Assembly (NCBI RefSeq): GCF_000166335.1
Contig: NC_014657.1
Coordinates: 1,294,501 to 1,358,500, forward strand
DNA from: Caldicellulosiruptor owensensis OL
GTDB taxonomy: Bacteria > Bacillota > Thermoanaerobacteria > Caldicellulosiruptorales > Caldicellulosiruptoraceae
Reading direction: 5' to 3'
Length of the DNA stretch: 64,000 nt
In this document: piece after piece, positions 1 to 9,747 of the stretch
Layout: every line of letters begins with the position of its first letter
Numbering within the stretch: the first letter of the stretch is position 1
Position numbers and translations under genes: made by a program
The notes under the pieces: generated by a model
Database searches by the model: none
Seen by the model: only the letters and a program-made list of their open reading frames with translations
Told to the model about the DNA's origin: nothing

Positions 1-330
1 CAAAATTTCATCTGCTAAATACACATACCCTCCCTCTTCTTTATTCTTGTAGTACGTCCTTATATATTCCACATCTCCAAATATTGTCTTTATGCTCCTC
101 TTATCTTTCCTTACAACCTCATACCTTGCCTTCCTCTTCTTTTCATTCCTTACAATCTCATCTACAAGCCCGCATGCCTCTTTTATCATCTCCTTCCCTA
201 TCTCATCCATCTTCTCCTTCAATTCCATTGAATACATCGCTATATCTTTCTCACCTCTTAATATCTCCACTATCCCTTCTCCAAATCTATTTAAAAGTTC
301 CTCTATTTTTGTTATAATATTATCAAACAT
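1..330 (-). CDS. ISLre2-type (UPF0236) transposase, N-terminal part, truncated by window edge
   Basis: Reading leftwards from an ATG at 330-328 there is an open frame of 110 codons without a stop that runs off the window. The product begins MFDNIITKIEELLNRFGE and later carries the segment FGDVEYIRTYYKN. This layout, a lysine/glutamate-rich helical start followed by a beta-rich 'FGDVEYIRTYY' segment, is typical of the N-terminus of ISLre2/UPF0236 transposases, which mobilise their own insertion sequence. The start is supported by a strong ribosome-binding site (AAAGGAGGGAGCAAA before ATG). The catalytic part lies outside the window, so whether the copy is intact cannot be judged. The gene points the same way as the upstream gene at 465-1085. 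The outer IS end should lie between about 431 and 465, but I could not define terminal repeats with only one end visible. Confidence 0.8.
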   Translation of the reverse strand, partial: MFDNIITKIEELLNRFGEGIVEILRGEKDIAMYSMELKEKMDEIGKEMIKEACGLVDEIVRNEKKRKARYEVVRKDKRSIKTIFGDVEYIRTYYKNKEEGGYVYLADEIL

Positions 331-332
331 TT

Positions 333-430
333 TGCTCCCTCCTTTGGTTTGTTTTTCCTTTCAGTTTTCTTCTTCTTTTTTTGCTCATTATTTTATATCA
401 TTCTCTCATTTTTCCCAAGAGGAGGGAGCA
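333..430 (-). promoter_or_regulatory. Inverted repeat able to mask the transposase ribosome-binding site
   Basis: Arms TGCTCCCTCCT (333-343) and AGGAGGGAGCA (420-430) are perfect 11-bp reverse complements separated by 76 nt. On the minus-strand transcript the promoter-proximal arm (420-430) would pair with the arm that holds the Shine-Dalgarno sequence of the transposase. A transcript starting inside the loop would lack the masking arm. This resembles the fold-back protection known for IS10 and IS50, where read-through RNA is poorly translated. The complementarity is seen; the function is inferred. Confidence 0.55.
390..418 (-). promoter_or_regulatory. Candidate internal promoter of the transposase gene
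   Basis: On the minus strand TTGGGA (418-413) is followed after 17 nt by TAAAAT (395-390), giving a transcription start near 383. The -35 element begins immediately after the masking arm at 420-430. The element's own transcript would therefore omit that arm and keep the ribosome-binding site free. The -35 matches the consensus at only four of six positions. Confidence 0.45.
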
Positions 431-464
431 TTTTTTCCATCTCAAGTCCTATAAATATTTTACA

Positions 465-1085
465 CTAAGATTCTGTAATCTCTATTTCTTCAACTTCTTG
501 TGAGGTTTTTGCAAGGGAGTTGAGTTTTTCTTTCATCTTGTTCATCACTTCTTTTGCAACATCAGCAGAGTACTTTTCCATTGCAAAAACGGGCGTTGCG
601 GTAGGAGTTGATGCTTTTACTATTTTGATTATTTTTAGTTGTGGTTTGTCCTGAGTAGTTGGACGAACTTTTGAGCCCATCAAAATGTAGTCAGCATATC
701 CCTGTTTGAACACTCCAATTACTACTTCTTCGTACGGTTGTGATGTTATCTTTGAAGACTCAGATACTTTGATCTGCATGGGAATAATCTGAGTTTTCCC
801 ATCTTTGGCTGTAGTATATAGCTGGTCCAAGTTTGAAAATACTATATTCGCACCTTCAACGGGTAGACCAGTTTTGCTGTCAACAACCATAACCTGCAAA
901 TAACCTTTCAAACCCTCAGTTTTAGAGACTTGCTCAGATGCTGGCACAGAAGAATTCTTTTGGACTTCTGTAGAGGTTAATTTTGAACTTTCCAAGCTTT
1001 TGTTAGAAATTATTCCTACTAATGCAATAACAAATATAGCTAAAATTGTAACAGCTAAAAACCTGTTTGAAACTTTGCTGAGCAT
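465..1085 (-). CDS. Membrane-anchored protein with carboxypeptidase-regulatory-like domain, function unknown
   Basis: The 206-residue product has a short basic start and one hydrophobic segment (about residues 9-27), so it is probably an extracytoplasmic protein with an N-terminal anchor or signal. A Ser/Thr-rich linker (about 28-58) follows. Then comes a segment with VDSKTGLPVEGANIVF (about 69-84), the recurring pattern of carboxypeptidase-regulatory-like/SpaA-type beta-sandwich domains. The C-terminus (about 165-206) is charged and helical. The ATG at 1085 is preceded by AAGGGAGATAATGAAG, a usable ribosome-binding site. It is divergent from fprA and upstream of the IS element, and no terminator is visible between its stop and the IS. 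Similar proteins in thermophilic clostridia are often near spore or cell-wall functions, but nothing here proves that. I do not recognise a specific gene. Confidence 0.75.
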   Translation of the reverse strand: MLSKVSNRFLAVTILAIFVIALVGIISNKSLESSKLTSTEVQKNSSVPASEQVSKTEGLKGYLQVMVVDSKTGLPVEGANIVFSNLDQLYTTAKDGKTQIIPMQIKVSESSKITSQPYEEVVIGVFKQGYADYILMGSKVRPTTQDKPQLKIIKIVKASTPTATPVFAMEKYSADVAKEVMNKMKEKLNSLAKTSQEVEEIEITES

Positions 1086-1236
1086 ATCTTCATTATCTCC
1101 CTTGCCAAATAATGTTTCTACTAAAATATATTATTAAAGTGTATTTTCTATCACTAATTTGTTTACCGAAAAAAGATTAGGGTATAAATAATTTTGAATA
1201 TCAAAAATCATCCTTAGAAAGCGGAGGGAAAGAAAA

Positions 1237-2439
1237 ATGCACACAAAATTAAGAGATGGAATATATTCAGTTGGTGTACAAGATCCAGACTTGAGGATAT
1301 TTGATATTGTTATGTACACTAAATACGGAACTACCTATAATTCTTATTTGGTTATTGGAAGTGAAAAAATAGCCTTAATTGAAAATGTTAAATATAAGTT
1401 TTTTGAACAATTTTTAGATAACATAAAAGAGATTATCTCACCAGAAAAAATAGACTACTTGATAATAAACCACACAGAACCAGATCATTCAGGGTCAATT
1501 GAGAAACTTTTAGAGCTAAATCCCAATATAAAGGTCTTTGGCAGTAGTACAGCAATAAAATTTTTGAAAAAGATCACAAATAAGGACTTTCAATTTCAAG
1601 TTTTAAATCACAACGACCAGATTTCGCTTGGAAATAAAACTTTAAAATTTATCTCTGCCCCTTTTTTGCACTGGCCTGATTCCATTTATACGTATTTGGT
1701 CGAAGACAAAATTCTTTTTACCTGTGACTCATTTGGCTGTCATTTTAGTACTGAAAACCTTGATATAAACTGGGTTATGCAAAACGACAAAGAAGGTTTT
1801 ATGGATGCTTACAAGTACTATTACGATGTTATTATGTCACCGTTTAAAAGTTATGTTTTGCAAGCAATAGATAAAATAAAAGATTTGGAAATTGACATAA
1901 TTGCTCCGGGACATGGTCCTATATTAACAAACTATAAAGACCAACTTATCGCCTTATATAAATCATGGTCTGAAAAGCTCACAGAAAAACCACCAAAACC
2001 CTATGTTGTAATAGTATATGTATCAGCATATGGATATACAGAAATGCTTGCAAAAAAGATTGCAGAAGGTATCCAGCAAAGTGGTGTAGATGTTCTTGTA
2101 TACAACGCAATTGAACACAAGCCAGAAGAGATTGTAGAGAAAATATACTTTGCAAGTGGCGTGCTTTTTGGTTCGCCAACTATAAATTCTGATGCCTTGC
2201 CTCCTATTTATGAGATACTAATAAGACTAAACCCTATTGTGCATGGTGGAAAAGTGGCAGCTGCATTTGGTTCATATGGATGGAGCGGCGAGGCTGTACC
2301 AAATATTGAAAGCCGTCTAAAACAGATAAGATTAAAAGTTGTTCTGCCCGGGTTAAAGGTCAATTTTAAACCAAACGAAGAGGAGTTAAAAAAATCTTTT
2401 GAATTTGGTATACTATTTGCTGAAAAGATAAAAGAATAA
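1237..2439 (+). CDS. fprA: A-type flavoprotein / flavodiiron protein (oxygen or nitric-oxide reductase)
   Basis: This is a 400-residue soluble protein of normal length for a class A flavodiiron protein. These enzymes reduce O2 to water or NO to N2O with electrons from rubredoxin. The N-terminal metallo-beta-lactamase-like domain carries the diiron ligands H79-x-E81-x-D83-H84 (NHTEPDHSG), H145 (FLHWPD), D164 (CDSFG) and H226 (APGHGP). From about residue 255 a flavodoxin domain follows, with an FMN loop (VSAYGYTEM) and GSYGWSGE. No extra rubredoxin or flavin-reductase domain is fused. The ribosome-binding site GCGGAGGGAAAGAAAA directly precedes the ATG. The next gene, 18 nt downstream, encodes the likely NADH-dependent electron donor system, so the two form an operon for O2 scavenging in the anaerobic cytoplasm. 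Confidence 0.93.
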   Translation: MHTKLRDGIYSVGVQDPDLRIFDIVMYTKYGTTYNSYLVIGSEKIALIENVKYKFFEQFLDNIKEIISPEKIDYLIINHTEPDHSGSIEKLLELNPNIKVFGSSTAIKFLKKITNKDFQFQVLNHNDQISLGNKTLKFISAPFLHWPDSIYTYLVEDKILFTCDSFGCHFSTENLDINWVMQNDKEGFMDAYKYYYDVIMSPFKSYVLQAIDKIKDLEIDIIAPGHGPILTNYKDQLIALYKSWSEKLTEKPPKPYVVIVYVSAYGYTEMLAKKIAEGIQQSGVDVLVYNAIEHKPEEIVEKIYFASGVLFGSPTINSDALPPIYEILIRLNPIVHGGKVAAAFGSYGWSGEAVPNIESRLKQIRLKVVLPGLKVNFKPNEEELKKSFEFGILFAEKIKE

Positions 2440-2457
2440 AAAGCTGGTGCATATACA

Positions 2458-3639
2458 ATGGAAAAGTATGACATTGTTATAATTGGTGGGGGACCGGCGG
2501 GTGTAACCGTTGCTGAACAAATAAGAAAAGAAAACAAAAACGTATCAGTTTGCATACTAAGTCATGAGAAGGTTTTGCCCTATTACAGATTAAAACTTGG
2601 ATATTATCTTCAAAATCCCATAGACGAAAAGTTCTTTTTAAAATCTTCAGATTGGTACAAAGCAAACAATATAAGATTGATGCTGAATAGTAGAGTTAAA
2701 GAGTGCATTTTCGAAGAAAAAGTTGCGTTCTTGGAGGGCAAAAAGATACATTGGGATTATCTTGTTATTGCCTCAGGGTCAAAACCTTACCTTCCTGAGC
2801 ATCTGTTAAATGAAAAAACACAAAACTTTGTGTTCACCTTCAGAAACTATAATGATTTGCTTTTGCTCCAAAAAAGGTTATCACAGGTCAACAAAGTTGT
2901 AATTGTCGGCGCTGGACTTTTAGGATTAGAACTTGCATCTGCACTTGAAGGTAAGAAAATAACAATAATTGAGCTGAGTGAAAGAATATTGCCAAAGCAG
3001 TTGGACGATGTTGCTTCATTTCTGTTAAAAGATTATGTAGAAAAAAAAGGAATTGAAATTATTTTAGGTACCAAAATTGAAAATATTGAAACTTGTCGCA
3101 ATGGATTAGAAATAGTGCTTTCAAATGGTCAGCCAACTTATTGTGACTTACTCATTTTTTCGGCAGGAGTTGTGCCAAACACTGAGTTTATAAAGTCCCC
3201 TGAGAATATTTTGAATAGCAAAAAGGGAATTGAAGTTAATTACAAAATGCAGACCAAGATTTCAAACGTGTATGCTTGTGGTGATGTTGCCTACATTGAT
3301 GGTCAAAATCCAGGGACCTGGACGTTTGCTTTAGAAAGTGCAAAAATAGTTGCAAAAAATATTTTAGGATTTGAAACCTTCTATCAAAATATGCCACTGC
3401 CATATTTCCTAAAAGCGTTTGGACTTGAGATTGTTTCTGCAGGTGATATGCAAAATCTGCAAGATGCAAATATACTTGAATTTTTAGACAAGAGAAAAAT
3501 GATTTATAAAAAGTTTGTGGTAAAAAACAACAAGTTAACCGCCTACCTTCTCTTAAATGACACCAAAACACATTTGCAACTTTCTAAGTTTTTAAATAAT
3601 CATGTTGACATAAAATTGCTAGAAAACCTTTTGAAATAA
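2458..3639 (+). CDS. FAD-dependent NADH:rubredoxin oxidoreductase-like protein
   Basis: The 393-residue protein has the two-dinucleotide-fold layout of the pyridine-nucleotide-disulfide oxidoreductase family. The FAD motif is IIGGGPAG (about residues 8-15). The NAD(P)H motif is VVIVGAGLLGLELAS (about 143-157), and the second FAD contact is VYACGDVA (about 270). It lacks the redox-active CxxxxC pair of thioredoxin or lipoamide reductases. Length and pattern fit clostridial NROR, which passes electrons from NADH to rubredoxin. It lies 18 nt after fprA on the same strand and ends at a shared terminator with uvrA. Together with the rubredoxin at 13.7 kb it would complete NADH -> rubredoxin -> FprA. 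An alternative is a coenzyme A- or nitrite-reductase-type relative. The electron acceptor is inferred from context. Confidence 0.85.
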   Translation: MEKYDIVIIGGGPAGVTVAEQIRKENKNVSVCILSHEKVLPYYRLKLGYYLQNPIDEKFFLKSSDWYKANNIRLMLNSRVKECIFEEKVAFLEGKKIHWDYLVIASGSKPYLPEHLLNEKTQNFVFTFRNYNDLLLLQKRLSQVNKVVIVGAGLLGLELASALEGKKITIIELSERILPKQLDDVASFLLKDYVEKKGIEIILGTKIENIETCRNGLEIVLSNGQPTYCDLLIFSAGVVPNTEFIKSPENILNSKKGIEVNYKMQTKISNVYACGDVAYIDGQNPGTWTFALESAKIVAKNILGFETFYQNMPLPYFLKAFGLEIVSAGDMQNLQDANILEFLDKRKMIYKKFVVKNNKLTAYLLLNDTKTHLQLSKFLNNHVDIKLLENLLK

Positions 3640-3640
3640 A

Positions 3641-3674
3641 AAGCGGAGCTGGTAAACGCTCCGCTTATTTTTTA
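3641..3674. terminator. Bidirectional terminator between nroR-like gene and uvrA
   Basis: Perfect 9-bp stem AAGCGGAGC (3641-3649) / GCTCCGCTT (3658-3666) with an 8-nt loop. It has a T-rich run on the right for plus-strand transcripts (TATTTTTTAG) and a T-rich run on the other side for minus-strand transcripts. The right arm overlaps the last two bases of the uvrA stop codon region. Confidence 0.85.
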
Positions 3675-6493
3675 GCATAAATCCTATCTTTCAGGATTTC
3701 TTTTAAAAACATTCCTGTATATGACCTTTCGCACATAGCCACTTCCTCGGGACTGCCGTACACAACTACCTCACCGCCTTTGTCTCCACCCTCCGGTCCC
3801 AAATCAATTATATAATCTGCAACTTTAATAACATCAAGATTGTGTTCAATTACAATTACCGTGTTGCCCATATCCACAAGGCGCTGAAGAACAGCAATTA
3901 ACTTATTGACATCATCCATGTGAAGACCTGTTGTAGGCTCGTCCAAGATATACAGTGTTCTTCCAGTTGCTTTTTTAGAAAGTTCTGTTGCGAGTTTTAC
4001 TCTCTGTGCTTCTCCACCAGACAGAGTGGTAGAAGGCTGACCCAGCTTTATATAACCAAGTCCCACATCATAAAGTGTCTGAAGCTTGAATTTTATCCTC
4101 GGTATGTTTTTGAAAAATTCCAGCGCTTCTTCCACTGTCATTTCAAGCACATCAGCAATAGTCTTATCCTTGTATTTTACCTCTAACGTCTCTCTATTAT
4201 ATCTCTTGCCTTTACACACATCACACGGCACATACACATCAGGTAAAAAATGCATTTCTATCTTTATAATACCATCACCTGAGCAGGCTTCACATCTTCC
4301 GCCTTTTAAGTTAAAGCTAAATCTTCCTGCTTTGTAACCTCTGAGTTTAGCTTCAGGAGTTTGAGCAAAAACCTCCCTTATATAGTCAAAGACACCTGTG
4401 TAAGTTGCAGGGTTTGATCGTGGAGTTCTTCCTATGGGAGACTGGTCTATATTTATAACCTTATCAAAATGTTCAAGACCTGTTATCTTTTGAAACTTAC
4501 CTGGTTTTTCTTTAGACTTGTTCAAAATTGCGCTCGCTGCCTTGTAAAGTATTTCGTTCACAAGAGTGCTTTTGCCAGAGCCCGAAACACCGGTAACACA
4601 AGTAAAAAGTCCAACAGGAAAGCTTACATCAATATTTTTGAGATTATTCTCGCTTGCACCTTTTATAGTAAGCCACCTACCGTCAGGCTCTCTTCTCCTC
4701 TCAGGTATCTCTATTTTTTTCTTTCCGGAAAGATACTGTCCTGTTATAGACTCTTCACAAGAAATTATATCATTCAATGTTCCCGCTGCAACAACTCTTC
4801 CGCCGTGTTCACCTGCTCCTGGCCCAATGTCCACAATGAAGTCTGCTGACCTTATCGTGTCTTCATCATGCTCTACAACAATCAACGTATTGCCAAGGTC
4901 TCTCAGCTTTTTAAGAGTTCTTATTAATTTGTGGTTGTCACGTTGATGTAATCCGATACTTGGTTCATCAAGAATATATAAAACTCCAACAAGTCCAGAC
5001 CCTATCTGGGTTGCAAGTCTTATTCTCTGCGCCTCTCCGCCAGAAAGCGTACCCGCTGATCGTGAAAGAGTTAAGTATTCAAGCCCAACATCTATCAAAA
5101 AGTCAAGTCTTGCTAAAATCTCTTTTATTATTGGTTGTGCAATTACTTTATCTTTTCCTTGAAGGTTTAACTTTTTAAGAAATTCTTTTGCCTGCAATAC
5201 TGTCATGTCAGCAACATCTGCTATAGATTTTTCTTCAATCAACACTGCTAAAGCTTCCTTTTTGAGTCTTTTACCCTGACAGTCAGGACATATAAATGTA
5301 CTCATATACTCTTCAATCTCTTGCTTGACATATTCTGACTGGGTCTCTTTATATCTTCTTTCAAGGTTATTTACAAGCCCCTCATACTTCGCAAAGTATA
5401 TACCACGTGGAGTATAAATTTTTATCTTCTCGTCACCTGTTCCATATAAAAAGATATCCAAAATTTTCTTGTCCAGTTTTTCAACAGGAGTATTTAGACT
5501 GAAATTATACTCTTTTGCAAGTGATTCCAAAATCATTCTTGCATATGAATTTGTCTCAGTAAAGTTCCATCCATTTATTGCAACCTGACCTATGGGAATA
5601 GATTTGTCAGGAATCAACAGGTCAGGGTCAACCTTTTGCAAATAACCAAGTCCCGTGCACGTTGGACATGCACCATATGGTGTGTTGAAAGAAAAAAGAC
5701 GTGGAGTTATTTCTTCATATGAAACTCCACAGTCTACACATGCAAAGTTTTGTGAAAACACAATCTCATCTCCATCAACAATAGATACATTTACAATCCC
5801 ACCTGTGAGCTGGAGCGCTGTTTCTATTGAACCCGCAAGCCTTGATTCTATCCCCTCTTTTACTATGAGTCTATCTACAATGACGTCAATACTGTGCTTT
5901 TTGTTCTTATCAAGTCTTATCTCTTCTTCAAGTTCATACACAATACCATCTACTCTAACTCTTGCAAACCCACTCCTTCTTAAGTCCTCAAATAGCTTCT
6001 GGTACTCACCTTTTCTTCCTCTTACAACCGGTGCAAGTACTTGAATCTTTGTACCTTCTTTAAGTTTCAATACCTCATCCACCATCTGGTCAACTGTTTG
6101 TTGGGAAATAGGTTTCCCACAAATATAGCAGTGAGGTTTCCCAACTCTTGCAAATAAAAGTCTTAAATAGTCATAAATTTCAGTAATTGTCCCTACTGTT
6201 GAACGCGGATTTTTAGAGGTTGTTTTTTGGTCAATAGAGATAGCCGGAGACAATCCTTCAATATACTCTACATCTGGTTTTTCCATCATTCCCAAAAATT
6301 GTCTTGCATAAGAAGAGAGAGATTCAATATATCTTCTCTGTCCTTCTGCATAGATAGTATCAAAAGCCAAAGACGATTTGCCAGAACCAGAGATCCCGGT
6401 AAAGACTATGAGTTTGTCTCGTGGAAGTACCAAGTCAATATTTTTGAGGTTGTGTTCCTTTGCACCTTTTATAACTATATACTCTTTTGACAT
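3665..6493 (-). CDS. uvrA: Excinuclease ABC subunit A
   Basis: The 942-residue protein is the damage-recognition ATPase of nucleotide excision repair, which loads UvrB. Two ABC modules are visible: Walker [13 protein letters not shown] near the start and [12 protein letters not shown] near residue 620. Each has an LSGGEAQR signature and an ILDEP Walker B. The zinc-binding inserts are present (CVDCG..CPTCTG, and [16 protein letters not shown]), as is the small module [13 protein letters not shown] place the start at the ATG giving [10 protein letters not shown] (6493), preceded by TTGGAGGAGAAAAGAAG. A frame extension of ten codons upstream would overlap the uvrB stop and lacks its own site. 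The gene follows uvrB by 29 nt and is probably co-transcribed with it. Length and motifs are standard. Confidence 0.97.
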   Translation of the reverse strand: MSKEYIVIKGAKEHNLKNIDLVLPRDKLIVFTGISGSGKSSLAFDTIYAEGQRRYIESLSSYARQFLGMMEKPDVEYIEGLSPAISIDQKTTSKNPRSTVGTITEIYDYLRLLFARVGKPHCYICGKPISQQTVDQMVDEVLKLKEGTKIQVLAPVVRGRKGEYQKLFEDLRRSGFARVRVDGIVYELEEEIRLDKNKKHSIDVIVDRLIVKEGIESRLAGSIETALQLTGGIVNVSIVDGDEIVFSQNFACVDCGVSYEEITPRLFSFNTPYGACPTCTGLGYLQKVDPDLLIPDKSIPIGQVAINGWNFTETNSYARMILESLAKEYNFSLNTPVEKLDKKILDIFLYGTGDEKIKIYTPRGIYFAKYEGLVNNLERRYKETQSEYVKQEIEEYMSTFICPDCQGKRLKKEALAVLIEEKSIADVADMTVLQAKEFLKKLNLQGKDKVIAQPIIKEILARLDFLIDVGLEYLTLSRSAGTLSGGEAQRIRLATQIGSGLVGVLYILDEPSIGLHQRDNHKLIRTLKKLRDLGNTLIVVEHDEDTIRSADFIVDIGPGAGEHGGRVVAAGTLNDIISCEESITGQYLSGKKKIEIPERRREPDGRWLTIKGASENNLKNIDVSFPVGLFTCVTGVSGSGKSTLVNEILYKAASAILNKSKEKPGKFQKITGLEHFDKVINIDQSPIGRTPRSNPATYTGVFDYIREVFAQTPEAKLRGYKAGRFSFNLKGGRCEACSGDGIIKIEMHFLPDVYVPCDVCKGKRYNRETLEVKYKDKTIADVLEMTVEEALEFFKNIPRIKFKLQTLYDVGLGYIKLGQPSTTLSGGEAQRVKLATELSKKATGRTLYILDEPTTGLHMDDVNKLIAVLQRLVDMGNTVIVIEHNLDVIKVADYIIDLGPEGGDKGGEVVVYGSPEEVAMCERSYTGMFLKEILKDRIYAKK

Positions 6494-6522
6494 CTTCTTT
6501 TCTCCTCCAAGCAATAAAACCA

Positions 6523-8508
6523 TTAAAGAAGTTTCCTCAGCTCAAATATTTTGTCTCTTACTTTTGCAGCCTTTTCAAATTCAAGTTCTATAGCAAGCTT
6601 TTTCATCTCCTGTTCAAGTTCCTTAATATATTCTTTTATCTCTTCTTTTGTCATATTCTTTACAATGTCTTTCTCCACAACTTCATATTTCTCTTCCTCT
6701 TCAGCTACAGACACTGTCGCTTCAATTATCTGTCTTATCCCTTTTTTAACAGTTTGAGGTATTATCCCATGTTTCTGGTTGTATTCTATCTGAATCTTTC
6801 TTCGTCGATTTGTTTCATCAATGGCTCTTTGCATAGCATTTGTAATTCTATCTGCATACATTATAACCTTTCCATCAACGTTTCTTGCAGCCCGGCCAAT
6901 TGTCTGGATAAGCGAAGTCTCTGACCTCAAAAAACCTTCCTTGTCAGCATCCAAAATTGCAACAAGTGACACCTCAGGAAGGTCAAGACCTTCTCTAAGC
7001 AGATTTATCCCCACCAGCACATCAAACTTGCCAAGCCGTAAATCTCTGATAATCTGCATACGCTCAATTGTATCTATGTCTGAATGCATATATCGGACCT
7101 TGATTCCCACATCTTTTAAATAGTCAGTAAGGCTTTCAGCCATCTTTTTGGTAAGGGTAGTGACAAGTACTCTCTGGTTCTTTTCCACTCTCTTTCGTAT
7201 TTCACCAATTAGATGGTCAATCTGACCTTGTACAGGATGAACCTCAATTTCAGGGTCAACAAGTCCTGTCGGTCTTATAATTTGCTCAACAATGCGTGAA
7301 GACTTTTTGATTTCATAAGGCCCAGGTGTTGCACTTACAAAAATTACTTGGTTGAGCTTTTCTTCAAATTCTTCGAATGTCAATGGTCTGTTATCATACG
7401 CAGATGGAAGTCTAAAACCATATTCAACAAGAGCATCTTTTCTTGCTCTGTCACCATTGTACATAGCTCTTACTTGAGGTATTGTAACATGTGACTCGTC
7501 AATGAACATTATGAAATCCTTCGGAAAATAATCAAGCAGAGTATATGGTGGACTTTCTGGCGGCCTGCCAGTTAAGTGCCTTGAATAGTTCTCTATCCCT
7601 TTGCAAAAACCCATTTCCTGAAGCATCTCTATGTCATAGCGTGTTCTCTGCTCTAACCTCTGAGCTTCAACAAGCTTCCCCATACTTCTTAGTTCTTTTA
7701 GCCTTTGTTCAAGCTCTTCTTCGATACTTTTTATCGCTCTTTTCAATTTCTCAGCTGTTGTTACATAGTGAGATGCTGGAAATATTGCAACATGATTCCT
7801 TCGTCCAATTACCTCACCTGTCACGACATTAAATTCTGTAATCCTTTCTATTTCATCTCCGAAAAATTCTATTCTTATCGCCCTATCTGTATTAGAAGCA
7901 GGGAAAACTTCAAGTACATCCCCTCTTACTCTAAATCTGCCTCTTCGAAAGTCAATATCATTTCTTTCATACTGCATTCTTATAAGCTCTCTTATGACCT
8001 CATCTCTGTCTTTTGTCATGCCAGGGCGCAAAGAAATAGTAAGATTTAAATAATCTTCAGGACTACCCAAACTGTAAATACAGGATACACTTGCAACAAT
8101 TATAACATCTCTTCTTTCAAATAAGGCAGATGTAGCTGAATGTCTCAGCTTGTCAATTTCTTCATTTATAGACGAATCTTTTTCAATATATGTGTCAGTC
8201 TCCGGGATATAAGCTTCAGGCTGATAATAGTCATAATAACTCACAAAGAATTCCACTGCATTTTCTGGGAAAAATTCTCTAAACTCACTACAAAGCTGGG
8301 CAGCTAAGGTTTTGTTATGTGCCAAGACAAGTGTAGGTCTTTGAACATTCTCTATGACCTTTGCCATTGTAAATGTCTTGCCAGACCCTGTGACACCTAA
8401 AAGGGTCTGAAATTTTTCGCCTTTTAAAATTCCTTCTGTTAACATCTCTATTGCTTTTGGCTGATCACCTGTTGGTTTAAAGTCTGAAACAAGCTTAAAT
8501 TTTTTCAT
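6523..8508 (-). CDS. uvrB: Excinuclease ABC subunit B
   Basis: The 661-residue helicase-like subunit verifies DNA damage and recruits UvrC. It contains Walker [11 protein letters not shown] (about residue 40), the damage-probing beta-hairpin region [17 protein letters not shown], and the DEAD-type FIDESH. The helicase motif QTIGRAARN and a C-terminal UVR motif (about 625-661, rich in E and K) that binds UvrC are also present. I choose the ATG at 8508 ([10 protein letters not shown]). An in-frame TTG at 8514 sits directly on the Shine-Dalgarno sequence GGTGAT and is an unlikely start. It precedes uvrA and follows the transglycosylase gene after 79 nt. Confidence 0.97.
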   Translation of the reverse strand: MKKFKLVSDFKPTGDQPKAIEMLTEGILKGEKFQTLLGVTGSGKTFTMAKVIENVQRPTLVLAHNKTLAAQLCSEFREFFPENAVEFFVSYYDYYQPEAYIPETDTYIEKDSSINEEIDKLRHSATSALFERRDVIIVASVSCIYSLGSPEDYLNLTISLRPGMTKDRDEVIRELIRMQYERNDIDFRRGRFRVRGDVLEVFPASNTDRAIRIEFFGDEIERITEFNVVTGEVIGRRNHVAIFPASHYVTTAEKLKRAIKSIEEELEQRLKELRSMGKLVEAQRLEQRTRYDIEMLQEMGFCKGIENYSRHLTGRPPESPPYTLLDYFPKDFIMFIDESHVTIPQVRAMYNGDRARKDALVEYGFRLPSAYDNRPLTFEEFEEKLNQVIFVSATPGPYEIKKSSRIVEQIIRPTGLVDPEIEVHPVQGQIDHLIGEIRKRVEKNQRVLVTTLTKKMAESLTDYLKDVGIKVRYMHSDIDTIERMQIIRDLRLGKFDVLVGINLLREGLDLPEVSLVAILDADKEGFLRSETSLIQTIGRAARNVDGKVIMYADRITNAMQRAIDETNRRRKIQIEYNQKHGIIPQTVKKGIRQIIEATVSVAEEEEKYEVVEKDIVKNMTKEEIKEYIKELEQEMKKLAIELEFEKAAKVRDKIFELRKLL

Positions 8509-8587
8509 CTTCAATCACCAAGTTTTATTTTATCTCATTCATCTTCAAATTTCAAACGTATGTTTGGAAATCTATGCTACAGTTTCT

Positions 8588-9151
8588 TCAATAATCTTTA
8601 TATTTGAATGCCTTTGGATAAAGTTTTTTGTACATCTCGTAACTCTTAAAAACTCTTTTTACAAAATGGTTTGTCTCTTTAAAAGGAATTTCTGTTATTT
8701 CAATGGTGCTTCTTTTTCTAATTGAAAGCCATTTATTTACATTTGTCATACCTGCATTGTAAGCTGCAACTGCAAGCTTTGTATCACCAGAGTAGTAGTC
8801 TATTAGATATTTTATATACCACGAACCAAGCCTTATATTGTAATCAGGATCGTAGAGGCTATCTTCTAAATATTCCGTTTTAAGCTTTTGAGCAACCCAC
8901 TTTGCAGTTGAAGGTGATAGCTGCATAAGTCCAACAGCACCTTTTCTTGAAACTGCATATTGGTTAAAGTTACTTTCAGATTTTATTATTGCACATATCA
9001 AATATGGATCTACTCCTATTTCCGTGCTATATCTACTTATACTTTCAGAAAACTTCAAAGGATATATTTGCTTCAGAACAAAAAAATAAAATCTTTCAAA
9101 GAATAAAAGAAAAACAAGTAGCAAGACTATTATAACAACCTTCTTCTTCAA
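8588..9151 (-). CDS. Membrane-anchored lytic transglycosylase (SLT domain)
   Basis: The 187-residue protein has one N-terminal membrane segment (about 4-20). It then has a lysozyme-like SLT domain, which cleaves peptidoglycan between MurNAc and GlcNAc to give anhydro-MurNAc ends. Catalytic Glu59 lies in IIKSESNFNQYAVS. The other family motifs GAVGLMQLSP and AVAAYNAGMTNV are intact. The size fits minimal anchored transglycosylases. Its start overlaps the coaE stop by 4 nt (ATGA), so it is translationally coupled in the polA-coaE-slt run. The association with a repair cluster is probably transcriptional convenience rather than a shared pathway. Confidence 0.9.
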   Translation of the reverse strand: MKKKVVIIVLLLVFLLFFERFYFFVLKQIYPLKFSESISRYSTEIGVDPYLICAIIKSESNFNQYAVSRKGAVGLMQLSPSTAKWVAQKLKTEYLEDSLYDPDYNIRLGSWYIKYLIDYYSGDTKLAVAAYNAGMTNVNKWLSIRKRSTIEITEIPFKETNHFVKRVFKSYEMYKKLYPKAFKYKDY

Positions 9152-9747
9152 ATCAACCCATCCTCTTTTAGATATTTTCTTATTACACTTTTTAACTCTT
9201 CAATGTCAAAATTATTCACTATAACCCTGTTAGCAAGATTCTTATAGCTCTCTAATATTTTCTGCCTTTCTAAAAAAGATTTTATCTCTTTTTCACTCCA
9301 TCCATTTCTTTTTATTATTCTCTCAACCAATACATCTTCTTCTGCCTCCACAAACCATACAACCGAACAGAGTTTGTGGAGGCCTATCTCAAATAAAAGT
9401 GCAGCATCTATAACCGTATGGCATCCTTTCAAGACCTCTAAAACTAAGTAGCTTACCCTTTCAAAAATAAATGCATGGGTTATTTTATTTAAAATCTCAA
9501 AACGTGATCTGTCGGCAGTAACTAAAGTTCTCAATCTGTTTCGGTCTATTCTCCCTGATACCAATATTTCTTTCCCAAAAACATCAGTCAATTTCTTCTT
9601 GAGTTCTTCATTCTCTTCTAAAAGTATATGATATTCTTTGTCAACATCAATTACCTTAAATCCGTAATTTTGTGCTAATATACTACTGATTGTACTCTTA
9701 CCTGAACCCATCTTCCCTGTAATTCCCAAAACTTTATTTTGTCTCAT
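9148..9747 (-). CDS. coaE: Dephospho-CoA kinase
   Basis: The 199-residue P-loop kinase catalyses the last step of coenzyme A synthesis, phosphorylating the 3'-hydroxyl of dephospho-CoA. Walker A is GKMGSGKST (residues 11-19), and the typical VIDAALLFEIGLHKLC and VWFVEAE segments follow. Its start overlaps the 3' end of polA by 14 nt and its end overlaps the transglycosylase start by 4 nt. The polA-coaE pairing is common in Bacillota. Confidence 0.95.
   Translation of the reverse strand: MRQNKVLGITGKMGSGKSTISSILAQNYGFKVIDVDKEYHILLEENEELKKKLTDVFGKEILVSGRIDRNRLRTLVTADRSRFEILNKITHAFIFERVSYLVLEVLKGCHTVIDAALLFEIGLHKLCSVVWFVEAEEDVLVERIIKRNGWSEKEIKSFLERQKILESYKNLANRVIVNNFDIEELKSVIRKYLKEDGLI

Noticed and set aside
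92..454. Open frame on the plus strand opposite the transposase start
   Set aside because: Low-complexity Ser/Phe/Leu-rich product antisense to the transposase frame, with no ribosome-binding site.
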